Assembly: GCF_010634855.1 (NCBI RefSeq)
Contig: NZ_MWLQ01000035.1
Coordinates: 1-46,958, forward strand
Length of the DNA: 46,958 bases
Source of the DNA: Microbacterium sp. B35-30
GTDB taxonomy: Bacteria; Actinomycetota; Actinomycetes; Actinomycetales; Microbacteriaceae
Direction of reading: 5' to 3'
The notes under the pieces were generated by a model. The model searched no databases, was not told where the DNA came from, and saw only the letters and a program-made list of their open reading frames with translations. Of this stretch, positions 8,041 to 17,529 are shown in pieces. The stretch's first letter is position 1. Each line of letters starts with the position of its first letter. A program made the position numbers and the translations under genes.

Positions 8041-10125
8041 ATGAGAACGACGCTGCCCACGCCCACCGACACGCCCGCGCGGCGCATCCGCACACCTCGG
8101 CGATCGCTGGCCGCCGGCATCGGCGTGGCGACCGCGCTGGCCCTGGCCGCAGCGCCCGTGGTGGCGCTGCCTGCAGCCGCATCGGCAGCCGACCCCGCGC
8201 CCGCCCCCGCCGTGGATCTCGGGCACGAGGTGATCGCGCCGGGCGACGGGTGGGCTTCGTGGTCGGGGCCAACCTATCCGGAGCGCGTCCAGCGCCTCGC
8301 CGAGCCCGTCACCGGCGGCACAGCCGCCGGTCCGGCCGAGGTGTACGTCGTCGACGACTGGCAGGAGCTGCGCGACGCCCTCGCGGGAGTACCCGGCGGC
8401 TCGCAGAACGATGCGCGCTACAACCAGGTGCCGAGGATCGTTTATGTGACGGGCACGCTCGATCCCTGGCTGCGCGCCGACGGCACTCGTGTCACCTGCG
8501 ACGACATCGCCTCCCAGGTGACGGTCGCGGGCTCCGGCGCGCAATTCGACATGGACGACTACATCGCGGCGTTCGGCCCGGGCGTCGACCCGTCCGGCCC
8601 GCTCGAGCAGGCCCGTGTCGAGGCCGCCGCGCTGCAGGCCCGGCTCACGCTGCAGCACATCGGCTCGAACGTGACCCTCGTCGGCGTCGGCGACGACGCG
8701 CGCGTGGTCGGGGCATCCCTGCGCATCCGCGATGCCCGCAACGTGATCGTCCGCAACCTGACGCTGTCGGACGCCTACGACTGCTTCCCGCAATGGGATG
8801 CCGGCGACTCCGGCGGCAACTGGAACTCGGCGTACGACAACCTCTCGGTGTGGACGTCCACGAGCGTCTGGGTCGATCACAACACGTTCGACGACGGCGA
8901 CCACCCCGCGTCGAGCCTCGACACGGTGTACGGCCGGCCGTTCGAGGTGCACGACGGTCTGCTCGACGTGACGCACGGGTCGGACCTCGTCACGATGTCG
9001 TGGAACTGGTTCCAGCATCACGACAAGACCGACATCATCGGCTCGTCCGACTCGCGCACGCAGGACCGCGGCCAGCACCGCGTCACGCAGCACCACAACC
9101 GCTGGACCGACATCGGTCAGCGCGCTCCGCGCGTGCGGTTCGGCGATGTGCACGTCTACAACAACCTCTACGAGCAGACGGATGTCACCACCGCCGCCTC
9201 GTCGCCGGATCACGCGTTCTTCCAGTACTTCTGGGGCGCGGGCAGAGAGAGCAGCATCGTCGCCGAGTCCAACGCGGTCGAGCTCGTCGATCCGTCGAGC
9301 GTCTCGCGCATCATCGCCGGATGGGGCGGAACGGAGCTCCGCGCGAGCGACACGCTCGTGAACGGCGAGCCGACCGACGTGCTGGCGGCGTACAACGCGA
9401 CGGCCGCGACCCCGCTCTCCCCCGACGTCCGGTGGGACCCCGCCGACGCCTACCCCTACGCACTCGACGCCGTCGCCGACGTGGCAGCGATCGTCCGCGC
9501 GGGCGCGGGTGCCGGCATCCTGTCGTCCGGATCGCCTGTCGCAACCGCCGCACCCGCAGCCTTCGCCGTCTCGGACGACAACGGCCGCGACACCGGGCTG
9601 CGCGACGGCGACTACCGGATACTGGCCGACCTCTGGTGGGGGCAGAACGCGACCGTCGTGAAGCTGTACGAGAACGGCGCACTCGTCGACGCGCAGTGGA
9701 TCGACGGCGCCTCACCCGCCGCGCAGCACGCCGCGTTCGACATCGCGGGGCGCGTCGACGGCACCTACGAGTACACGGTCGTCGCACTCAATCCCCACGG
9801 CGAGGCCTCGTCGCGGACGCATACCGTGACGGTGACGGATGCCGCTCCCGGCCGAGCGGTGCTCACCGCCTCGGGCGCACGCACGGGCGTCGTGTCGATC
9901 ACAGCCGATCTGTGGTGGGGCACCAACGCGACCGAGTACGTGCTGTTCCAGGACGGCGTGGAGATCGACCGGCAGCCGCTCGTCGCGGCGACGCCGGGCG
10001 CCCAGCACGCGGTCACCACCGTCGGCGAGCTGCCCTCCGGCACGTACGAGTTCACCGCGGTCCTGTCCAACGCCGCCGGAGCCACCGCCGCGAAGCCGGT
10101 GACGGTGACCGTCCGGGCGCGCTGA
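8041..10125 (+). CDS. Secreted pectate lyase, polysaccharide lyase family 1, with two C-terminal Ig-like domains
   Basis: 694 residues. Cleaves pectate by beta-elimination outside the cell, Ca-dependent in this family. The N-terminus has a signal peptide (RRIRTPRR basic part, hydrophobic core about 24-43, likely cleavage after ASA near 49). The PL1 beta-helix spans about 60-500: VWVDHNTFDDGDH near 276, a second metal/active-site stretch near 305, and RAPRVRFGDVHVYNNLY starting near 361 with the catalytic Arg. Two homologous modules follow (about 522-600 and 617-694), each beginning with a DLWWGxNAT motif, as seen C-terminally in other secreted glycan-degrading enzymes. The ATG at 8041 has GAAGGAG about 7 nt upstream and directly precedes the signal peptide, so the in-frame extension to 7840 is not used. 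A cre-like site upstream suggests carbon control. It points to life on plant material. Confidence 0.9.
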   Translation: MRTTLPTPTDTPARRIRTPRRSLAAGIGVATALALAAAPVVALPAAASAADPAPAPAVDLGHEVIAPGDGWASWSGPTYPERVQRLAEPVTGGTAAGPAEVYVVDDWQELRDALAGVPGGSQNDARYNQVPRIVYVTGTLDPWLRADGTRVTCDDIASQVTVAGSGAQFDMDDYIAAFGPGVDPSGPLEQARVEAAALQARLTLQHIGSNVTLVGVGDDARVVGASLRIRDARNVIVRNLTLSDAYDCFPQWDAGDSGGNWNSAYDNLSVWTSTSVWVDHNTFDDGDHPASSLDTVYGRPFEVHDGLLDVTHGSDLVTMSWNWFQHHDKTDIIGSSDSRTQDRGQHRVTQHHNRWTDIGQRAPRVRFGDVHVYNNLYEQTDVTTAASSPDHAFFQYFWGAGRESSIVAESNAVELVDPSSVSRIIAGWGGTELRASDTLVNGEPTDVLAAYNATAATPLSPDVRWDPADAYPYALDAVADVAAIVRAGAGAGILSSGSPVATAAPAAFAVSDDNGRDTGLRDGDYRILADLWWGQNATVVKLYENGALVDAQWIDGASPAAQHAAFDIAGRVDGTYEYTVVALNPHGEASSRTHTVTVTDAAPGRAVLTASGARTGVVSITADLWWGTNATEYVLFQDGVEIDRQPLVAATPGAQHAVTTVGELPSGTYEFTAVLSNAAGATAAKPVTVTVRAR

Positions 10126-10132
10126 GAATCGC

Positions 10133-10177
10133 GAAAGGGTACATCTCCGCCACACACGTGGGGAGATGTACCCTTTC
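10133..10177. terminator. Bidirectional terminator between pectate lyase and typA
   Basis: A perfect 16-bp stem: GAAAGGGTACATCTCC (10133-10148) with its complement at 10162-10177 and a 13-nt loop. It is flanked by convergent genes. The AAAGGG/CCCTTT ends give a short U-run on both strands. Confidence 0.85.
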
Positions 10178-10206
10178 GGCGTTCCTGGACGGACGCGGGG
10201 CGCGCG

Positions 10207-12117
<1,911 letters not shown>

Positions 12118-12134
12118 GAGGGAATCCTTGAAAG

Positions 12135-12170
12135 AGAATGGGGATGCCGGAGTGCCGGCATCCCCATTCT
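12135..12170 (-). terminator. Strong hairpin between the double ABC ATPase gene and typA
   Basis: AGAATGGGGATGCCGG (12135-12150) and its exact complement (12155-12170) form a 16-bp stem with a 4-nt loop. On the minus strand it is followed by TCTTTC, a modest U-rich run. It ends the peptide ABC transcript or acts as an attenuator before typA; the typA ribosome site lies just beyond it. Confidence 0.75.
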
Positions 12171-12207
12171 ATTGGGCGCTCCTGTGTGTCGCCTTTCGGC
12201 GCTCTCG

Positions 12208-14001
12208 TCAGCCCTCCAGGCCCGCGGCCAGGAGCGCCGCACGCGCTTCGCGGCGCACCCGCTGCTCTTCGGGATCCGGCACCGGAACCGCAGCGATGAG
12301 GCGCTGCGTGTACGGGTCCTTCGCGCCGCGGAGGATCTCGTCCCGGGTGCCGGCCTCCACCAGCTTCCCGTGGTGCATCACCGCGATGCGATGGGCCAGG
12401 ATGTCGACCACGGCGAGGTCGTGGCTGATGAAGAGGCAGGCGAACTGCAGCTCCTGCTGCAGCTCCTGGAGCAGGTCGAGGAACCGCGCCTGCACTGACA
12501 CGTCGAGCGCCGAGGTCGGCTCGTCGGCGACGAGCAGCTCGGGAGCGAGTGCCAGGGCACGGGCGATGCCGACGCGCTGCCGCTGACCGCCGGACAGCTC
12601 GTGCGGGAAGCGGTTGCGGTACGACCGAGGCAGCTCGACTTGCGCCAGCAGCTCCTCGACGCGCTTGTCGAGCGCCTTCCCCTTGGCGAGGCCGGCCAGC
12701 AGGATCGGCTCGCCGATCGACTGGCCGATGGGCATGCGCGGGTTGAGCGAGGACGCCGGGTCCTGGAAGACGATGCCGGTGCGGCGGCGGATCGCGAACA
12801 GATCCTTCTGCGAAGCGTCGGAGATGTCTGCGCCGACCGTGGTGAGCTTGCCCTCCGCGATCGGCAGCAGGCCGATCGCCGCGCGCCCGAGCGTGGTCTT
12901 GCCCGAACCCGACTCGCCGACGAGACCGACGATCTCCCCCGGGTAGATCGCCAGGTCGATGTGCTCGGCCGCGCGGAACGCGGGGATGCGGCCGCGCTTG
13001 GGATAGTCGATCGCGACGTCCTCGAACGCGAGCACCGGCGTGCGCGTCTCGATGATCTCCGCAGCCTCGCTGGCCCGCTCACGGATCAACGAGACGGACG
13101 TGAGGGCCTCCGCTGCGACCACGACCTCGGGGATGGCGGGCGACGTCTCGAGCACGCCGAGACCGAGGTGCGGGACCGATGCCAGCAGCTGCTGGGTGTA
13201 TTCGTGCTTCGGCGCGTGGAAGATCTGATCCACCGTGCCGGACTCGACGACGACGCCCTCCTTCATCACCATGATGCGGTCCGCGAGGTCGGCCACCACG
13301 CCCATGTCGTGCGTGATGAGGATGATCGCCGAGTCCAGTCGCTTGTGGAGGTTGCGCAGCAGATCCAGGACCTCTGCCTGCACCGTCACGTCGAGCGCCG
13401 TGGTGGGCTCGTCGGCGATGAGCAGGAGCGGGTCGCCCGAGATGGACTGCGCGATCATCGCGCGCTGCCGCTGACCGCCGGACAGCTGGTGCGGGTACTT
13501 GTTGAAGGACTGCACCGGGTTCGGCATCTCGACCATGCTCAGCAGCTCGATCGCTTGCGCCTTGGCCTCGGAGGGGGTCATCGAGCGATCGTGGGAGCGG
13601 AGCGCCTCCATGATCTGGAACCCGATCGTGTAGACCGGGTTCAGCGCCGTCATCGGCTCCTGGAAGATGACCGCGATCTCTCTTCCGCGCAGCGAGCGGA
13701 GCGTCGCGTCATCCACCCCGCGCAGTTCGCGGCCGAGCAGCTTGATCGATCCGGTGACGCGCGAGTTCTCGGGAAGGAGGCCGAGCAGCGACATCGAGCT
13801 CGTGCTCTTGCCGGAGCCCGACTCACCGACGATGGCGAGGACCTCGCCGCGGCGCACCTCGTAGTTCATGTCGATCGCGGCCGGGTAGAACTGGCCCTCG
13901 ACCCAGAACTCGACGCCGAGGTTGTTGACCTCGAGGATCGTCTCCGGAACGGCGTCCCGCGACGCCGCGATACCGGCGTCCGTGCCCGTCGTGTCAGTCA
14001 T
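12208..14001 (-). CDS. Double ATPase of a peptide/nickel-type ABC importer (DppD-DppF fusion)
   Basis: About 597 residues carrying two complete ATP-binding domains. The first has VGESGSGKST (59-67), LSGGQRQRAM and LLIADEPTT; the second has VGESGSGKTT (about 360-368), LSGGQRQRVG and LLVADEPTS. Each is followed by an oligopeptide-transporter C-terminal segment (YTQQLLASVP and YTQRLIAAVP). It powers uptake through the permeases at 14653-17353. Two ATG candidates exist, 14034 and 14001. I prefer 14001 (MTDTTGTDAG), because 14034 would overlap the start of the divergent PH gene, and neither has a strong ribosome site. The gene is separated from its permeases by a plus-strand gene, so it may need its own promoter. 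Confidence 0.85.
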   Translation of the reverse strand: MTDTTGTDAGIAASRDAVPETILEVNNLGVEFWVEGQFYPAAIDMNYEVRRGEVLAIVGESGSGKSTSSMSLLGLLPENSRVTGSIKLLGRELRGVDDATLRSLRGREIAVIFQEPMTALNPVYTIGFQIMEALRSHDRSMTPSEAKAQAIELLSMVEMPNPVQSFNKYPHQLSGGQRQRAMIAQSISGDPLLLIADEPTTALDVTVQAEVLDLLRNLHKRLDSAIILITHDMGVVADLADRIMVMKEGVVVESGTVDQIFHAPKHEYTQQLLASVPHLGLGVLETSPAIPEVVVAAEALTSVSLIRERASEAAEIIETRTPVLAFEDVAIDYPKRGRIPAFRAAEHIDLAIYPGEIVGLVGESGSGKTTLGRAAIGLLPIAEGKLTTVGADISDASQKDLFAIRRRTGIVFQDPASSLNPRMPIGQSIGEPILLAGLAKGKALDKRVEELLAQVELPRSYRNRFPHELSGGQRQRVGIARALALAPELLVADEPTSALDVSVQARFLDLLQELQQELQFACLFISHDLAVVDILAHRIAVMHHGKLVEAGTRDEILRGAKDPYTQRLIAAVPVPDPEEQRVRREARAALLAAGLEG

Positions 14002-14020
14002 TCGTGATGTCCCATCTGCA

Positions 14021-14026
14021 AAGCTT
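14021..14026 (+). promoter_or_regulatory. Possible -10 box of the PH-domain gene
   Basis: AAGCTT ends 6 nt before the ATG at 14033, the spacing seen at better TANNNT boxes in this window. The first base deviates from the consensus, so confidence is low. Confidence 0.3.
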
Positions 14027-14032
14027 GAGGTC

Positions 14033-14641
14033 ATGTCGTTCCAGGAGGTCGTCTACCGGCCCGTCTTCAGCCGTGTCCTCGCTGTCGTGACCATCGTCAT
14101 GTGCGGCCTCGGAATCGCCGCGCTGTTCTGGTCGGATCCCGCCTCGGCGGTGCGGTACATGTGGCCGCTCGTCTTCGTGGCCGCCCTGGCGTGGGCGCTG
14201 TTCTGGCGCCCGGGTCTGCGGGTCGAGGAGCACGGGATCACGGTCGAGAACGTGCTGCGCACGCATTTCGTGCCGTGGCCCTCGATCGAGTCGATCGACA
14301 CGCGCTTCTCGCTCACCCTCCACACCGCTGCGGGGCGGATCGGAGTGTGGGCGGCGCCGGCGCCTGGCCGTCACCGCACATTGGGCCTCGCGCCCGGCGA
14401 TTTCGAAGGAATCGGCGAAACCGCCCGCGGCGGCGCCGGCGAGCTGCGGCCCGCCGATGCCGTCACGACGATGAGCGGCAACCTCGCCCAGCTGATCCGT
14501 GGCCGCTGGGAGCAGCTGCGCGGCGCGGGAGCCTTCGCCAGCGGCGTCGACCCCGAGGCGTCGACCACGACGTGGCACTGGGCGACCATCGTCCTGATCG
14601 CGGCGCTGGGCGTAGCCGCCGCGATCAGTCTGCTGGTCTGA
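14033..14641 (+). CDS. PH-like domain membrane protein
   Basis: 202 residues. Two N-terminal transmembrane helices (about 14-34 and 41-60), then a soluble bacterial PH-like domain of the bPH_6 type (about 60-150, starting WRPGLRVEEHGITVENVLRTH), and a final helix (about 182-202). The function of this family is unknown. The start follows MSFQEVVYRP; ATG 14033 shares two bases with a minus-strand ATG. It sits on the opposite strand between the permease and ATPase genes of an ABC importer. No clear ribosome site; it is probably leaderless. Confidence 0.75.
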   Translation: MSFQEVVYRPVFSRVLAVVTIVMCGLGIAALFWSDPASAVRYMWPLVFVAALAWALFWRPGLRVEEHGITVENVLRTHFVPWPSIESIDTRFSLTLHTAAGRIGVWAAPAPGRHRTLGLAPGDFEGIGETARGGAGELRPADAVTTMSGNLAQLIRGRWEQLRGAGAFASGVDPEASTTTWHWATIVLIAALGVAAAISLLV

Positions 14642-14652
14642 CAGCAGCACCG

Positions 14653-15834
14653 TCACCGCTCCGGGTCGAACGGCTTGTGCTGCACGTCGCCCGGCTCTTC
14701 GGGGCGGGGGTCGTGATAGTTCACGACGTCGCCGGTGTACACCGCTTCGCCGGCCACGGTCACCGACGGCGCGTCGGTGGAGGCGGTGGTGTCGACGAGG
14801 ACCGGCACCGGGCCCTTGCCGCGAGCGGCACGGGCCATGGCACGCTCGCTCGGCTTCTTCTTCTGGCGCGGGTCGAACGCGTCGCGCAGGCCGTCGCCGA
14901 TGAAGTTGACGCAGAGCGCGATCATGATGATGAAGACGCCAGGCCACCAGAACAGCCACGGGCGGGTGGAGAACGCCGCCTGGTTGTCCGACACGATCTT
15001 GCCGAGCGACGTGTCGGGCGACTGCACGCCGAACCCGAGGTAGCTCAGCGCCGACTCGAGGAGGATCGCCGCCGCCATCAGCAGCGTCGCGTTCACGACG
15101 ATGACGCCGACGGCGTTCGGGAGGATGTGCCGGAAGATGATGCGGCGGTCACGCGCGCCTGAGACGCGCGCGGCGTCGACGAACTCCCGCTCGCGCAGCG
15201 TCAGGAACTCGCCACGCACGAGGCGGGCCATCGTCGTCCAGGCGAACATGCCGATCACCACACCGAGCACCGCGGCGCCCAGGCTTCCGAACGCGTTGCC
15301 GAGCACCGAGCCGATGACGATGAGCGGGATCGTGATGATGACATCGGTGAAGCGCATCAGCACGCTGTCACGCCACTTGCCGAAGTAACCCGCGGCCGCG
15401 CCGATGACCACACCGATGGTCGTCGCGAGCACGCCCGCGATCACCATCACCATGATCGACTGCTGCGCACCGCGCATGACGACCGCGAAGATGTCGCGGC
15501 CCACCTCGTCCTGACCGAACGGGTGCTCGCCGATCTGGAACGGCCACAGCGACAGCGTCGGAACACCGTTGTTGATCTTGGGGGCGATCTCGTCCCACGA
15601 GTACGGCCACCACCCGGGGATCCGAAGACCCCACAGGTTGACGCCCACCGACGTGAAGGCGAGCAGGATGATGAGGATCAGCACAGCACCCGAGACCATC
15701 GCACCGCGGTGCCGGAAGAACCGGCGGCGGACGATCTGACCCTGGCTGAGGCCCTCGGTCTCCTTCTGCTCGATGGAGATCTCGGCGACAGCCTGGGTTT
15801 CGGTCCCGGGCTGCTCGGTGATGGAGGTGTTCAT
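14653..15834 (-). CDS. Peptide-type ABC importer permease, DppC-like
   Basis: 393-residue inner-membrane subunit. The N-terminal cytoplasmic part and first helix (about 43-65) are followed by a long external loop and the permease core with about five helices. The EAA-type loop region is near REFVDAARVSGARDRRIIFRH, and GLGYLGFG-like SYLGFGVQSPDTSLG marks the OppC subfamily. A cytoplasmic, charged C-terminal extension of about 60 residues (from RQKKKPSE on) is longer than usual. The ATG at 15834 is one base after the preceding gene's stop (TGA-C-ATG), so expression is coupled to the DppB-like partner. Confidence 0.88.
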   Translation of the reverse strand: MNTSITEQPGTETQAVAEISIEQKETEGLSQGQIVRRRFFRHRGAMVSGAVLILIILLAFTSVGVNLWGLRIPGWWPYSWDEIAPKINNGVPTLSLWPFQIGEHPFGQDEVGRDIFAVVMRGAQQSIMVMVIAGVLATTIGVVIGAAAGYFGKWRDSVLMRFTDVIITIPLIVIGSVLGNAFGSLGAAVLGVVIGMFAWTTMARLVRGEFLTLREREFVDAARVSGARDRRIIFRHILPNAVGVIVVNATLLMAAAILLESALSYLGFGVQSPDTSLGKIVSDNQAAFSTRPWLFWWPGVFIIMIALCVNFIGDGLRDAFDPRQKKKPSERAMARAARGKGPVPVLVDTTASTDAPSVTVAGEAVYTGDVVNYHDPRPEEPGDVQHKPFDPER

Positions 15835-15835
15835 G

Positions 15836-17353
15836 TCAGCCCACCTTGATTCTGGGGTCGAGCGCCGCGTAGACGAGGTCCGCGATGAGGTTGAAGAGGA
15901 CGGCGATCGTGCCGGTCACGACGAAGAACGCCATGACGGGGTTCGGGTCGTGCGCACCGAGTCCGGCGACGAACAGGCGGCCCATGCCGGTCCAGCCGAA
16001 GACCGTCTCGGTGACCACCGCCCCGCCGATGATCGCGCCGACGTCGAAGGCGATGATCGTCGTGATCGGGATCAGCGCGTTGCGGAACGCGTGGCGAACC
16101 ACGACCGTGCGCTGGGTGAGGCCCTTCGCGCGCGCCGTGCGGATGTAGTCCTGGTTCATGACCTCGAGCAGGCTGGCCCGCGAGTAGCGGGTGTAGCTGG
16201 CGAACGAGATGAGGATGATCGCGATCGTCGGGAGCAGCAGGTGGGTGAACAGGTCGATTCCCTGCACCCAGAAGTTTCCGCCGAGTCCCGGGGTCGACGC
16301 CCCGACGGTGGCGATCGGCCGCCCGCGGATCTTGCTGGAGTTCGAGTAGACCTCCCAGTACGACATGTACTTGTCGAGAGCGATCAACGCAGCGACGAGC
16401 AGGCCGACGATCGCCGTCGTGCGGACCACGGGTGCGCGATCAGGTGCACCCATGAACCAGCCGACGGCACCGCTGACGACGACCGCCAGCACGGCCAGCC
16501 CGAGGAAGACCGGGAGCGTCATGTTGTTGAGGATGTAGTTCTGCATCGGCATGTACAGCGCGATGCCGATGACGGCCACGATGAGCGAGGCGTACACCGC
16601 ATTGCGGTTGCGCAGGCCCGTGGAGATGGCGGTGACGCCCAACGCGATGCCCACGGCGAGGAAGCCGAAGACGAAGATGCCGATGTTCGGGTCGGCGAAC
16701 CACTGCGTCGCAGACAGCACCGCGAGTACCGCGCCCGTGGCGACGGCCGAGAGGCCGAAGACGATCAGGCGGCGACGCCATCTGCCGCCGATGAGCGACA
16801 TCCAGATGAGACCCGCGCCGAGCGAAATGCCGATGATCACGGGTATGGAGATCGTCGGCTCGCCGAGCCAGTCATTGAGCCGGATCGCGCCGTACTGCTT
16901 CAGCAGCACCGCGACCCAGAACACGGGGAGCGAGAAGAACAGGAAGGCGATGAGCGTCACGCCGTAGTCGAAGCCGGTGTACTGGCGCAGCGCCGAGAGG
17001 ATGCCGACCGAGATACCGAGGATGATGGCGACGACCGTGGCGGTGGTGACAAGCGTCAGCGTCGACGCGAGCGCATTGCCCAGGAGCGCATTGACCTGCT
17101 GGTTCTGGATGCTGACCCCGAAGTCGCCGCGGAAGAGGGCGCCGAGCCACAGGAAGTAGCGCAGCGGCGGCGGGACGTCGAGGTTGAGGAGCTTGGTGCG
17201 AGCTTCGATGAGCTCGGCCTTGTTGGGAGCGCTGCTCTCCTTGATGTCCTGCAGCGGATCGCCCGAGAGCGCCGTGAGGATGTACATCAGGAAAGTGGCG
17301 GCGAAGAGCACCAGCACGGATGCGATCAATCGCCGGAAGATGAATGAAGCCAT
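15836..17353 (-). CDS. Peptide-type ABC importer permease, DppB-like, with a six-helix insertion
   Basis: 505 residues, about 180 more than a normal DppB/OppB. The ends are ordinary: RRLIASVLVLFAATFLMYIL for the first helix, FRGDFGVSIQNQ, then later YTRYSRASLLEVMNQDYIRT for the coupling loop and VVTETVFGWTGMGRLF near the C-terminus. Between FWVAVLLKQYG (about 152) and the segment before FTHLLLPT (about 340) lies an inserted block with roughly six hydrophobic stretches (about 168-190, 195-215, 223-243, 251-267, 280-302 and 312-330). No frameshift is involved; the reading frame and codon use are even throughout. Long permeases like this are known in actinobacterial importers, but the role of the insert is unknown to me. 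Confidence 0.85.
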   Translation of the reverse strand: MASFIFRRLIASVLVLFAATFLMYILTALSGDPLQDIKESSAPNKAELIEARTKLLNLDVPPPLRYFLWLGALFRGDFGVSIQNQQVNALLGNALASTLTLVTTATVVAIILGISVGILSALRQYTGFDYGVTLIAFLFFSLPVFWVAVLLKQYGAIRLNDWLGEPTISIPVIIGISLGAGLIWMSLIGGRWRRRLIVFGLSAVATGAVLAVLSATQWFADPNIGIFVFGFLAVGIALGVTAISTGLRNRNAVYASLIVAVIGIALYMPMQNYILNNMTLPVFLGLAVLAVVVSGAVGWFMGAPDRAPVVRTTAIVGLLVAALIALDKYMSYWEVYSNSSKIRGRPIATVGASTPGLGGNFWVQGIDLFTHLLLPTIAIILISFASYTRYSRASLLEVMNQDYIRTARAKGLTQRTVVVRHAFRNALIPITTIIAFDVGAIIGGAVVTETVFGWTGMGRLFVAGLGAHDPNPVMAFFVVTGTIAVLFNLIADLVYAALDPRIKVG

Positions 17354-17450
17354 GGATTGGCCGCCTACCTATCGATGAATCAGCGCCGGATGCGCGGACC
17401 GGATTTTGTCCGTCACCGCGCACCGCGCTGGGAGGAGTTTACGCGGGTGA

Positions 17451-17479
17451 GGTGCAGGTCTCCTGAGGAGACCTGCACC
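17451..17479 (-). terminator. Intercistronic hairpin between binding protein and permease genes
   Basis: GGTGCAGGTCTC (17451-17462) pairs with GAGACCTGCACC (17468-17479), 5-nt loop. It lies in the 176-nt gap after the binding-protein stop and has no U-run. It could stabilise the upstream message or attenuate read-through, giving more binding protein than permease. Confidence 0.6.
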
Positions 17480-17529
17480 CCACCTGAGGAATCAACCGGA
17501 TCGCGACCCGGAGGAACCTCTACGTCGGA

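Noticed and set aside
15773..17347. Open frame of 524 codons opposite the long DppB-like permease
   Set aside because: Asp/Arg/Glu-rich shadow; the permease frame carries the transmembrane pattern and family motifs.
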